DNA from: SAR202 cluster bacterium bin90
GTDB lineage: Bacteria > Chloroflexota > Dehalococcoidia > Lucifugimonadales > JADFKI01
Assembly (NCBI GenBank): GCA_002238855.1
Contig: MPND01000014.1
Location: 1 to 64,000, forward strand
Length of the DNA: 64,000 nucleotides
Direction: 5' to 3'
The notes below the pieces were generated by a model. It was given only the letters and a program-made list of their open reading frames with translations, did no database searches and was not told the origin of the DNA. Position numbers and translations under genes: made by a program. Shown piece by piece: positions 15,167-23,579 of this stretch (the first letter of the stretch is position 1; the number at the start of each line of letters is the position of its first letter).

Positions 15167-16195
15167 ATGACGAGGCCATGGGGACTGCTGCGAGCGGGCT
15201 ATCCATATCTGCGGACGCTTGGGATGCGGCGCGTTACGAACTATCCGGCGGACATCGCGTTCTCCAAGAACGGGGATGCGCTGATACTCATGCGTTCAGA
15301 GGCAGGATCGAGCATACGGATCTGGTCGATTGAAGACGCGGAGGCGTTGACGGACGACCTGAAGGGGATCGGCAGTTACGGTCCCGGCGAGGGGCAGTTC
15401 GTGTGGCCGGTGCAGATACTAACTGACGACGAAGGCAACATCTTCGTCAGTGACGAGGCGATCCACAAGATTTCGCGCTTCAATGCTGATGGCGAGTTCG
15501 AGTCGCGCTGGGGGACACACGGCGACGGCGACGGCGAGTTCGACGCGCCGAATGGGATTGCTTTCGATCTGGACGGCAATATGGTTGTTGTCGATTCCAA
15601 GAACCATCGCGTGCAGCGATACACTCCTGGCGGTGAGTATCTGGGAGGGTTCGGATCATACGGCAGCGGGCCGGGGCAGTTCGAGTTGCCGTGGGGCGTG
15701 CATGTGGACGAGCTTGGCGATGTTTACGTGACAGACTGGGGCAACCATCGACTTCAGATTTTCTCGTCAGATGGCGAGCTGAAGCAGGTCATCGGCGAGG
15801 CTGGCAGCGGTCCGGGGCAGTTCAACAGGCCTACCGGCGTTGCGGTGGATGCGCATGGTGATATATATGTGGCGGACTGGGGCAATGACAGGGTGCTGAT
15901 GTTCAATGCGGATGGGCAGTATATCTGGAGCTTCACGGGTGATGCTACGCTGTCTCGGGTTGCGCGTACATATATGCTGACAAACGCGGTTCCGAACAGG
16001 CTGCGGGAGATGGGCGACTTGGAGCAGGAAAAGCGTCTGCGGCGACCGCGCTCGGTGAGGGTTGACAGCGAGTTTAGACTGTTCATCCCGGACTATGAGT
16101 CGTATCGAGTGCAGATATACCAGAAGGAAGCCATCGAGCTAGACCGCACTCAGTATGCTGCGCCGCTGCGGAATGTGACGCTTGAAGTTACATAG
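15167..16195 (+). CDS. NHL-repeat beta-propeller protein, module 1
   Basis: This is a 342-residue protein made almost wholly of NHL repeats. Blade motifs recur about every 45-50 residues: G-S-Y-G-x-G-x-G-Q-F, then P-x-G-I/V-A-x-D, then V-x-D-x-x-N-H-R-V-Q. At least five blades are clear and a six-bladed propeller is likely. NHL propellers bind protein, nucleic acid or sugar ligands or act as lyases, so no specific role can be set. There is no signal peptide. It is the third gene of a same-strand set with DUF1800 and DUF1501 and is followed by a terminator-like hairpin, so this set is probably one transcript. Confidence 0.85.
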   Translation: MTRPWGLLRAGYPYLRTLGMRRVTNYPADIAFSKNGDALILMRSEAGSSIRIWSIEDAEALTDDLKGIGSYGPGEGQFVWPVQILTDDEGNIFVSDEAIHKISRFNADGEFESRWGTHGDGDGEFDAPNGIAFDLDGNMVVVDSKNHRVQRYTPGGEYLGGFGSYGSGPGQFELPWGVHVDELGDVYVTDWGNHRLQIFSSDGELKQVIGEAGSGPGQFNRPTGVAVDAHGDIYVADWGNDRVLMFNADGQYIWSFTGDATLSRVARTYMLTNAVPNRLREMGDLEQEKRLRRPRSVRVDSEFRLFIPDYESYRVQIYQKEAIELDRTQYAAPLRNVTLEVT

Positions 16196-16220
16196 ATCGA
16201 CAATCAGATAGTCAATGATG

Positions 16221-16262
16221 AATAGTGGCATGTCGGGCTTTGTTCCACCTGCCACTATTTTC
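16221..16262 (+). terminator. Terminator-like hairpin after NHL gene of module 1
   Basis: The arms AATAGTGGCA (16221-16230) and TGCCACTATT (16250-16259) pair perfectly over 10 bp with a 19-nt loop, and TTCTCTCC follows. It lies 26 bp after the NHL stop, so it would end the DUF1800-DUF1501-NHL transcript before mutS. The loop is longer than usual. Confidence 0.65.
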
Positions 16263-16381
16263 TCTCCACATTTCCTCTACATTGTCAGCCGCAAAAGTGC
16301 TGTCACCTTCCTTTAATACTCTGCGCGTCATCGCTAGAATGTGCGTATGACTGTTGATATGAAACGCACGGCGAAGGGCGC

Positions 16382-18961
16382 ATGACAACACCTGTACGGC
16401 GGCAGTATCTGGGCGTCAAGCGGGAGCACCAGGATGAGATTCTGCTGTTCCGCATGGGCGACTTTTACGAGACTTTCGACGATGACGCGCGCGTGCTATC
16501 GCGGGAGCTTGAGATTGCGCTGACCTCGCGGGAGTTCGGCAAGGGTCAGCGTGTGCCGCTTGCGGGCATTCCGTACCACTCGCTGGAGGCGAACCTGGCA
16601 CGGCTGATCAAGAAGGGTTATAGGGTTGCCATCTGCGAGCAGGTGAGCGATCCTGCGACTTCCAAGGGGATTGTTGACCGCGAAGTTGTGCGGGTTGTTA
16701 CGCCGGGCACGGTCATCGAGGACACGCTGCTGGAGCAGAAGGCGAATAACTATCTTGCGGCGCTGGTGGTTGAGGATGAGTCTGCCGGACTTGCGTGGGT
16801 GGACATTACGACGAGCGAGTTTGCGACGACGCAGTTCGAGCTGTCGCACCTATCCGTAGAGATGGCGCGGTTGATGCCGTCGGAGTTGCTTGTGCCGGAG
16901 GGGCAGGCGGAGATCGCTGTCGATGAAGGCGTGATGCTGACTCCGCTTGTGGCGGACGCGTTTCATGCGGAATGGGCGCGCGAGACGCTGCTGCGGCACT
17001 TTGGTGTGGCGTCGCTTGAGAGCTTCGGGTGCGAGGGACAGACGCTTGCCGTGAGAGCGGCGGGTGCTGTCATTGACTACCTAGAGCAGACGCAGCGCAG
17101 CGCGGTCGGGCAGATTACGACGCTGTACACGCATTCTACGGCAGACTATATGGTGCTGGACGCGCAAACCCGGCGGAACCTGGAGTTGTACGAGGGCGGG
17201 CGCTGGGGCGCGGTGAACGCGTCGCTGCTGTCGGTGCTGGATGTGACCAAAACCTCGATGGGCGGGCGGCTGCTGCGACGCCGGCTCGGACAGCCGTTGC
17301 TGGATGTGGAGCGGCTCACGCGGCGGCAGGACGCGGTGGAGTGGTTTCATCGCAGCGCGCTGCGGCGTGAGCGAGTGGTGATGTTCCTGGAAGACGTGTC
17401 GGATATGGAACGGCTTGTGAACAGGGTGCGCGGGTATAATGCCAGCCCGCGCGATCTTGTGAGTCTTGCAAACAGCCTTGATGCAGCGCCGAAAATCAAG
17501 GCGATTCTGTGCGAGGACGATGATGCGGACAAGGTGGAGTGGATCGCGGAGCAGATCGCCGACAATGGCGAGGTCGTAGAGCTTGTCAGGCAGGCGATTG
17601 CGGATGACCCGCCTCTGAGCGTGGGAGACGGCAATGTAATTCGGACGGGGTTCTCGCCGGAGCTGGACGAGGTTCGCGGTGCGTCCCGCAACGCGCAGGA
17701 CTATATTGCCCGCTTGGAGCAGAAGGAGCGGGAGCGCACAGGCATCAAGTCGCTGAAGGTGGGCTATAACAGGGTCTTCGGGTACTACATCGAGATCAGC
17801 AATTCCAATCTCGAACTGGCGCCGGACGACTATGTGCGGCGGCAGACGCTGGTGGGCGGCGAGAGGTTCATCACGCCTGAGATGAAGGAGTACGAGTCGC
17901 TCATTCTGAACGCGCAGGACCGCATCGGGGAGATCGAGGGCGCATTGTTCAGGCAGGTGTGCCAGCAGGTCGCGGGTTATGCGGAGCCGATACTGAGGAC
18001 GGCGCGCGCTATCGCCAATATAGATGTGTTCGCGTCGCTCGCTGAGGTTGCATCGCGGAATGGCTATGTGCGTCCGGAATTGGATGAGGGCGATGCGGTG
18101 GTGATAAGGCAAGGGCGGCATCCGGTTGTGGAGCGAATGCTGCCGCCGGGGGAATTCGTCGCCAATGATTCGTCGCTGGCAAGCAGCGGGGAGCAGCTAA
18201 TCATCCTGACGGGGCCGAATATGGCGGGGAAGTCCACCTTCATCCGGCAGGTTGCGGTGATAGTGCTGATGGCGCAGATCGGGAGCTTTGTGCCGGCGGA
18301 ATCGGCTCGCGTCGGGATCTGCGACAGGATATTCACGCGGGTGGGGTTGCAGGACGACCTAGCGATGGGGCAGTCAACATTCATGGTTGAGATGGTGGAG
18401 ACGGCGGCGATTCTGAACCACGCGACGCCGCGCTCGTTGATTGTGCTGGACGAGATCGGGCGCGGGACAAGCACATACGACGGGCTTGCGCTGGCGCGCG
18501 CTGTTGCGGAGCATATTCACAACAACCCGAGGCTGGGGTGCAAGACGCTGTTTGCCACGCACTATCACGAGCTGACGCAGCTTGCAGATGTACTGCCGGG
18601 TGCGTACAACTACAATGTGGTCGTGACAGAAGACAAGGGGCAGGTGGTGTTCCTGCGGAACATTGCGCCGGGTGGAGCCGACAGGAGCTACGGGGTGCAT
18701 GTGGCGCGTCTGGCGGGAATGCCGAGCAGCGTGATAAGCCGTGCGTGGGATGTGCTGGCGGAGCTTGAGGCAAGCAGTAATTCAGATGCAGCATCAACCC
18801 GGCGGAAGGGAGGCAGCCCACCGCCGATGCAGATGCCTCTGCTTGGATTTGCGTCGCCGATCGTGGATGAGTTGCTTGCGCTCGATGTCGCTTCCATGAC
18901 GCCGCTCGATGCGATAAACAGGCTGTACGAATTGCAGGAACGAGCGCGCGAAACGACCTAG
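16382..18961 (+). CDS. mutS: DNA mismatch repair protein MutS
   Basis: This is an 859-residue MutS. The N-terminal mismatch-binding domain has the G-D-F-Y-E motif whose Phe and Glu contact the mispaired base. The connector, lever and clamp domains follow. The ATPase domain has Walker A G-P-N-M-A-G-K-S-T (near residue 615), Walker B L-D-E-I-G-R-G-T-S and the A-T-H-Y-H-E motif. Full length for the family. No mutL is in the window. The start matches the usual M-x-x-P-x-x-R-Q-Y-L N-terminus. A 12-codon ORF (16347-16385) ends with a TGA overlapping the mutS ATG; whether it is translated is unknown. Confidence 0.97.
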   Translation: MTTPVRRQYLGVKREHQDEILLFRMGDFYETFDDDARVLSRELEIALTSREFGKGQRVPLAGIPYHSLEANLARLIKKGYRVAICEQVSDPATSKGIVDREVVRVVTPGTVIEDTLLEQKANNYLAALVVEDESAGLAWVDITTSEFATTQFELSHLSVEMARLMPSELLVPEGQAEIAVDEGVMLTPLVADAFHAEWARETLLRHFGVASLESFGCEGQTLAVRAAGAVIDYLEQTQRSAVGQITTLYTHSTADYMVLDAQTRRNLELYEGGRWGAVNASLLSVLDVTKTSMGGRLLRRRLGQPLLDVERLTRRQDAVEWFHRSALRRERVVMFLEDVSDMERLVNRVRGYNASPRDLVSLANSLDAAPKIKAILCEDDDADKVEWIAEQIADNGEVVELVRQAIADDPPLSVGDGNVIRTGFSPELDEVRGASRNAQDYIARLEQKERERTGIKSLKVGYNRVFGYYIEISNSNLELAPDDYVRRQTLVGGERFITPEMKEYESLILNAQDRIGEIEGALFRQVCQQVAGYAEPILRTARAIANIDVFASLAEVASRNGYVRPELDEGDAVVIRQGRHPVVERMLPPGEFVANDSSLASSGEQLIILTGPNMAGKSTFIRQVAVIVLMAQIGSFVPAESARVGICDRIFTRVGLQDDLAMGQSTFMVEMVETAAILNHATPRSLIVLDEIGRGTSTYDGLALARAVAEHIHNNPRLGCKTLFATHYHELTQLADVLPGAYNYNVVVTEDKGQVVFLRNIAPGGADRSYGVHVARLAGMPSSVISRAWDVLAELEASSNSDAASTRRKGGSPPPMQMPLLGFASPIVDELLALDVASMTPLDAINRLYELQERARETT

Positions 18962-19019
18962 GGCTTGAGCATAATTGCGTGGAAACAGGGGTGAGCTGTG
19001 CGGTGTCCCAGTACGCAAC

Positions 19020-19044
19020 ATAGTATTCGCCAAAATAATACTAT
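19020..19044. repeat. AT-rich inverted repeat after mutS
   Basis: ATAGTATT (19020-19027) and AATACTAT (19037-19044) form a perfect 8-bp inverted repeat with a 9-nt spacer, in the AT-rich gap (18962-19213) between mutS and the zinc-ribbon gene. No T-run follows, so it looks more like a protein-binding site or weak hairpin than a terminator. I see no coding sequence in this gap. Confidence 0.35.
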
Positions 19045-19213
19045 CTATCGCACATATCATATAGATATCGTGCAAGGGTTGTATTATTGTGTCGTATGGG
19101 AAGAGTATTCATTGAAGTGATGTAGCGTAGCAGTTTTAATTGCGAGTTATGAATATATAAGCTACGCAAGGCTTAATCCGTAATCGCTGCGGAGGAAGGA
19201 CGGAACAAGCGAA

Positions 19214-19405
19214 ATGGTAGAGTTCAAGGCATGTCCCAGGTGCACTGGAGACTTGAAGTTGACGCGGGACATGTATGGTGATTACAGAGAGTGTCTCCAG
19301 TGCGGTTACACGAAGGACATTATCCCCGAGCCCAAGACCAACTTTGACTGGGCGAAGACGCGCGGCAAGCCGGGACGAAGGCGCAAGACCAAGGTTGCCG
19401 CATAG
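19214..19405 (+). CDS. Small zinc-ribbon protein
   Basis: This 63-residue protein has C-P-R-C near the N-terminus and C-L-Q-C-G-Y about 20 residues later, giving a four-cysteine zinc ribbon. It is followed by a basic tail (R-G-K-P-G-R-R-R-K-T-K) suited to nucleic-acid contact. Small zinc ribbons of this kind are common in many bacteria without assigned function. A GGAGGAAGGACGGAA stretch lies upstream, though its main SD-like part is further from the ATG than usual. It stands alone. Confidence 0.65.
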   Translation: MVEFKACPRCTGDLKLTRDMYGDYRECLQCGYTKDIIPEPKTNFDWAKTRGKPGRRRKTKVAA

Positions 19406-19467
19406 CACAGCTTACGCTGCCGCGGGAATTGTGAACTGACATCCTGCGGTACGCCTCCAAATGACGA

Positions 19468-19510
19468 TCCCTTTTGATGTCGGGACATTCAGTCGGAGCA
19501 TCAGAAGGGA
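19468..19510. repeat. Inverted repeat upstream of thrB
   Basis: TCCCTTTTGATG (19468-19479) and CATCAGAAGGGA (19499-19510) pair over 12 bp with one G-U pair and a 19-nt loop. It lies in the 262-bp non-coding gap between the zinc-ribbon gene and thrB. No T-run follows. It may be a terminator for the small gene or a leader structure for the threonine genes; I found no peptide with a Thr/Ile run nearby to support attenuation. Confidence 0.35.
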
Positions 19511-19667
19511 TATGTTCCCCACACATGCCAGCCGGCAATCTGCACCATAGCTTTGCGTGCCTTTATCCCTGTGCTTGCATCTGGTAGGCTAGCCATTAGC
19601 GGCAGAAATCTTGACGCGATTTTTCGTTGATACAGGCGCATTTCTTCATCAGGATAGGGTTGCGAAA

Positions 19668-20609
19668 TTGAAGGTTACGGTAAGGGTTCCGGCGACGACC
19701 GCGAATATGGGGCCGGGCTTCGATTGCCTCGGAATGTCACTGGACATCTGGAACACTATTATTGTGGATACTGACGGCGTAGAAACGAACGGCGTGGACA
19801 CAGATGGTGTGGATACGGATGATGGCATCGTTTCCGTTAGTGGCGAGGGAAGCGACGAGCTTTCCACCGGTAGCGACAACCTGATATATAGCTGCTTCAA
19901 GCAGGTCTATGACGGGATGGGATTGCCGGTGCCAGATGTGCGGATTTTTTGCGAGAACGAGATTCCGCTCGGTCGCGGGCTTGGAAGCAGCTCGGCGGCA
20001 GTTGCCGGGGGACTGCTGGCAGGAAGCAAGCTGAGTGGTGCGAACCTGTCGCGCCAGCGCCTGCTGGAGCTTGCGTGTGAGATCGAAGGACATCCTGACA
20101 ATGCCGCTGCCGCGGTGATGGGTGGATGCCGAATTGTTGTGAGTTCTGGGGACGGCTACCTGACCGAGTCGATAGCCGTGCCGGATGAACTGAGGGCGGT
20201 GGTGTTTGTACCCGATGTGCCGATGCCTACCAAGGAGGCGCGGGGAATCCTGCCAGGGATGATTGACAGGCAGGATGCGGTGTTCAATATTGGCAGAACG
20301 GCGCTGCTGGTGAATGCGCTGGCGAGCGGGAACCTGGAGCATCTTGGCATCGCGACTGAAGACATGCTGCACCAGCCTGCGCGCCAGAAGATATTCTTTC
20401 CGATGAAGAACATCTTTCGCGCGGCGATGGCGGCGGGAGCGCTGGGGGTGTTCCTCTCAGGGGCAGGCTCTAGCGTGCTGGCGCTGACGCGGGACCGCGA
20501 GTACACCATCGGCTACGAGATGGCGGATGCGGCGATGAAATCGGGTGTGGAGGGGGCTATCAAGGTTACTAAGCCTACTGCGCTTGGGGCGCATGTGGTG
20601 GACGGTTAA
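19668..20609 (+). CDS. thrB: Homoserine kinase
   Basis: This GHMP kinase phosphorylates homoserine on the way to threonine. The N-terminus K-V-T-V-R-V-P-A-T-T-A-N-M-G-P-G-F-D and the ATP loop P-L-G-R-G-L-G-S-S-S-A-A match the family, as do the H-P-D-N-A-A-A and the C-terminal G-A-G-S-S-V motif. I chose TTG 19668, because family members begin right at K-V-T-V and AGGATAGGG lies upstream; the longer TTG at 19611 adds 19 non-conserved residues. An acidic four-fold pentapeptide repeat (V-D/E-T-D/N-G/D, 19764-19823) is inserted near the N-terminus. The aspartate kinase gene follows 42 nt later, so both serve threonine synthesis. Confidence 0.92.
   Translation: MKVTVRVPATTANMGPGFDCLGMSLDIWNTIIVDTDGVETNGVDTDGVDTDDGIVSVSGEGSDELSTGSDNLIYSCFKQVYDGMGLPVPDVRIFCENEIPLGRGLGSSSAAVAGGLLAGSKLSGANLSRQRLLELACEIEGHPDNAAAAVMGGCRIVVSSGDGYLTESIAVPDELRAVVFVPDVPMPTKEARGILPGMIDRQDAVFNIGRTALLVNALASGNLEHLGIATEDMLHQPARQKIFFPMKNIFRAAMAAGALGVFLSGAGSSVLALTRDREYTIGYEMADAAMKSGVEGAIKVTKPTALGAHVVDG
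19764..19823 (+). repeat. 4 x 15-bp tandem repeat inside thrB
   Basis: Four 15-bp units encode V-D-T-D-G, V-E-T-N-G, V-D-T-D-G and V-D-T-D-D. The unit is a multiple of three, so the frame is kept, and it adds an acidic loop not seen in typical homoserine kinases. Confidence 0.75.
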
Positions 20610-20651
20610 TCGTCATGTTGAGCAGAAAACTGACGCGCAATTGAGAGAGAA

Positions 20652-21884
20652 ATGCTGATCGTACAGAAATATGGCGGAAGCTCGCTGGCGGATGCCGACA
20701 AGATAAGGAATGTTGCGGAGCGAATTGCGCGCAGCAGGAACGCGGGCAATAGCGTTATTGCCGTTGTGTCCGCTATGGGGGACACAACCGACGACCTGAT
20801 TGACCTGGCGAACGAGGTGACGGAGCGGCCGGATGCGCGCGAGATGGATGTGCTGCTCTCTACTGGGGAGCTGGTGTCCTGCACGCTGATGGCGATGGCG
20901 CTGCGCTCGATGGGATATGCGTCTGTGAGCCTCAGCGGGGCGCAGGCCGGAATACGGACCGATTCCAGCTTTGGAAGGGCGCGTATTGCCGGCGTGTCGC
21001 CTGAGAGGATTATCAGCGAAGTCGATAAGGGCAACATCGTCATAGTCGCGGGATTCCAGGGCATCACCGAGGACATGGACATCACGACGCTCGGACGCGG
21101 CGGATCGGATACGACCGCGGTTGCGATCGCTGCCGGGGTGGAGGCGGACCGTTGCGAGGTCTATACGGATGTTGACGGCATATACACGGCGGATCCGAGG
21201 CTTGTGCCGAAGGCGCGTAAGCTGGATGAGGTCGGCTTCGAGGAGATGCTGGAACTCGCCAGCTACGGCGCGAAGATGAACCCGCGCTCAATTGAAATGG
21301 GAATGCACTACAACGTGCCGATACTAGTGGCGTCGAGTTTCTCAGACGCGGAGGGCACGCTGATTCACGGAGATATTGATATGAACAGCAATGTGGGCGA
21401 GATTCGGAACCGGGTGCGAGGAATCGCAACGGACACGAATGTCGCTAAGATTACGGTTCTTGGCGTGATCGACAGGCCCGGCATAGCCGCGAGCCTGTTC
21501 GAGCCGCTGGCCGAGGCGGACATCAGCGTTGATGTCATCGTGCAGAATGCGAGCGTGGACGGCACGACGGACATGACCTTTACGGTTACGCGCACAGACC
21601 TGACGCGCGCGCTTGAGGTGGTGGAGCCCGTTGTGAAGGAACTGGGCAGCAGGGGAACGAGGAGCGATGAGAGCCTCGCCAAGCTGAGCATCGTCGGCTC
21701 CGGCATGCAGGATGCACCGGGCTATGCTTCCCAGATGTTCCGCGCCCTGGCGGGAAGGGGCATAAACATAGACGCGATCACCACTTCGGAGATTCGCATT
21801 ACCTGCCTCGTCAGCGAATCGCAGGTTGCGGATGCTGCCTGCGCACTTCATGACGCCTTCCAATTGGATATGCCACAGGAATAG
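20652..21884 (+). CDS. lysC: Aspartate kinase
   Basis: This is a 410-residue aspartokinase, the first step of the Lys/Thr/Met pathway. The kinase domain (about 1-240) has K-Y-G-G-S-S at the N-terminus, V-V-S-A-M-G-D-T-T-D and T-T-L-G-R-G-G-S-D-T. Two C-terminal ACT domains (from about 260, V-L-G-V-I-D-R-P-G and L-S-I-V-G-S-G-M) give feedback control by amino acids. The length fits the monofunctional bacterial type. Located 42 nt after thrB on the same strand, and so probably cotranscribed; asd and thrC are not in the window. Confidence 0.95.
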   Translation: MLIVQKYGGSSLADADKIRNVAERIARSRNAGNSVIAVVSAMGDTTDDLIDLANEVTERPDAREMDVLLSTGELVSCTLMAMALRSMGYASVSLSGAQAGIRTDSSFGRARIAGVSPERIISEVDKGNIVIVAGFQGITEDMDITTLGRGGSDTTAVAIAAGVEADRCEVYTDVDGIYTADPRLVPKARKLDEVGFEEMLELASYGAKMNPRSIEMGMHYNVPILVASSFSDAEGTLIHGDIDMNSNVGEIRNRVRGIATDTNVAKITVLGVIDRPGIAASLFEPLAEADISVDVIVQNASVDGTTDMTFTVTRTDLTRALEVVEPVVKELGSRGTRSDESLAKLSIVGSGMQDAPGYASQMFRALAGRGINIDAITTSEIRITCLVSESQVADAACALHDAFQLDMPQE

Positions 21885-21943
21885 CCGTTGCTTCACGCAC
21901 GGTCGTTGGCCTGATGGCTGACTGATGACAGTTGAACGACTTC

Positions 21944-23455
21944 ATGCCTGCTCCCTACCTTTCGGTAATTGTCCCTGCGTACAACGAGTCGAGGCGTATA
22001 GTCGCCACGTTGGAAGCCGTGTCGCAGTACCTTCAAGAGCAACCTTACACCTGGGAGGTCGTCACGGTTGACGATGGGAGCGAGGATGCGACGGCGGAAA
22101 TCGTCGAGGACTGGTCTCAAGGACGGGACGGTTTCAGGCTGGAGCGCATAGAGCACGGCGGAAAGGGAGCGGCAGTCAGGCACGGGATGCTGGCGGCAAG
22201 AGGCGAGTACCGGTTCATGTGCGACGCGGACCTTGCCATGCCGATAAGCCACCTGTCGGACTTTCTGGGAAATATGAAACAGGGCAGCGATATAGTTATA
22301 GGCTCGCGGCAGATTGCGGGCGCGAAGCGCTACGATGAGCCGCTGTTTCGCCACCTGCTTGGCCGCGCTTTCAACAAGATGGTGCAGATGCTGGCGGTGC
22401 GCGGAATCCAGGATACGCAGTGCGGCTTCAAGTGCTTCAGCGCGGAAGCTGCGAGGTCATTGTTTTCGATGCAGCGCACGATGGGGTGGGGGTTCGATGT
22501 GGAGTTGCTGTACCTGGCGCGCAAGCGCGGGATGCGTGTGCTGGAGATACCTATCGACTGGCGACACGATGCCGACAGCAGGTTGAGCCCTGCGAGCGCG
22601 GGGTTGAATATGCTTCGAGATGTGCTGGCTATACGCTGGCGCAGCTTGCGTGGCGGATACTCGTTTGATGCCGGAGATTCAAACGATGGCAGCCTGCCAG
22701 TTTCCGGGCGCAGCGCTTCTGCTGAGGCGGTGACAAGGGGTGCGGCGGCAATAGTCGTGCCAACCTATAACGAAGCCGACAACCTGCCGATGCTGGCGGA
22801 GCGTCTCTTCTCGCTGGGCGTTCCCAATTTGCGGCTGATTGTTGTGGATGACAATTCGCCCGATGGAACTGCCGAAGTGGCGAGGAGCCTCAGCGAGCGG
22901 TACGACAATCGCCTTGACCTGATCGAGCGGCGGTCGAAGGACGGGCTGGGAACGGCGTACAAGGTGGGCTTTCGGCACGCAATCGAGCAAGGCGCCGAGT
23001 ACGTGCTTCAGATGGATGCGGACCTTTCCCACGCGCCGGAGTATGTTCCTGAGTTTCTGAAGGCGCTGGAAAACGCGGATGTGGTTGTGGGGTCGCGATA
23101 TACGGACGGCGGAGATGTGGATAAGGAGTGGCGATTCCGCAGGCATGCGCTGAGCGCGCTTGCGAACTATGGAATTCGGGCAGTGGTTGGGTTGAAGGTG
23201 AAGGACTCGACGACGGGGTTTAAGGCATTCAGAGCGAATGCGCTTGACTCAATTGACTTCGACGAGTTTCGCTGCAAGGGGTTCGGGTTCCAGGCGGAGG
23301 TGGCATACGCATGCCAGCGCAGGGGGCACCGCGTTATGGAGTATCCGATCACATTCTATGATCGCGCGCATGGGGAGTCTAAACTGTCGCTTGGCATTAT
23401 CATGGAGGCGTTCTGGCGGCTATTCTTGCTGCGATGGCGAAAATCAATGTCATAA
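21944..23455 (+). CDS. Fused double GT2 glycosyltransferase (ALG5-like + DPM1-like)
   Basis: Two complete family-2 glycosyltransferase domains lie in one 503-residue chain. Domain 1 (about 1-240) has V-P-A-Y-N-E-S, D-D-G-S and D-A-D-L and resembles dolichyl-phosphate glucosyltransferases, with D-T-Q-C-G-F-K-C-F. Domain 2 (about 265-503) has V-P-T-Y-N-E-A-D, D-D-N-S-P-D-G-T, M-D-A-D-L-S-H and the D-S-T-T-G-F-K-A-F motif of polyprenyl-phosphate mannosyltransferases. A linker of low conservation joins them. No transmembrane segment is evident, so the sugars are presumably loaded on a lipid carrier at the membrane surface. TTG 21932 is an alternative start four codons earlier. Confidence 0.85.
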   Translation: MPAPYLSVIVPAYNESRRIVATLEAVSQYLQEQPYTWEVVTVDDGSEDATAEIVEDWSQGRDGFRLERIEHGGKGAAVRHGMLAARGEYRFMCDADLAMPISHLSDFLGNMKQGSDIVIGSRQIAGAKRYDEPLFRHLLGRAFNKMVQMLAVRGIQDTQCGFKCFSAEAARSLFSMQRTMGWGFDVELLYLARKRGMRVLEIPIDWRHDADSRLSPASAGLNMLRDVLAIRWRSLRGGYSFDAGDSNDGSLPVSGRSASAEAVTRGAAAIVVPTYNEADNLPMLAERLFSLGVPNLRLIVVDDNSPDGTAEVARSLSERYDNRLDLIERRSKDGLGTAYKVGFRHAIEQGAEYVLQMDADLSHAPEYVPEFLKALENADVVVGSRYTDGGDVDKEWRFRRHALSALANYGIRAVVGLKVKDSTTGFKAFRANALDSIDFDEFRCKGFGFQAEVAYACQRRGHRVMEYPITFYDRAHGESKLSLGIIMEAFWRLFLLRWRKSMS

Positions 23456-23579
23456 AACACCTTTAAATCTGCCACAATTCTGTTTCTAATACTCTTATAA
23501 CTCCAACTCGAATATGTTAATCTGGCTTTATACAACTTAAAGCATGTATTCATAAATCTGGAAAGCAAGGTACACGGAA

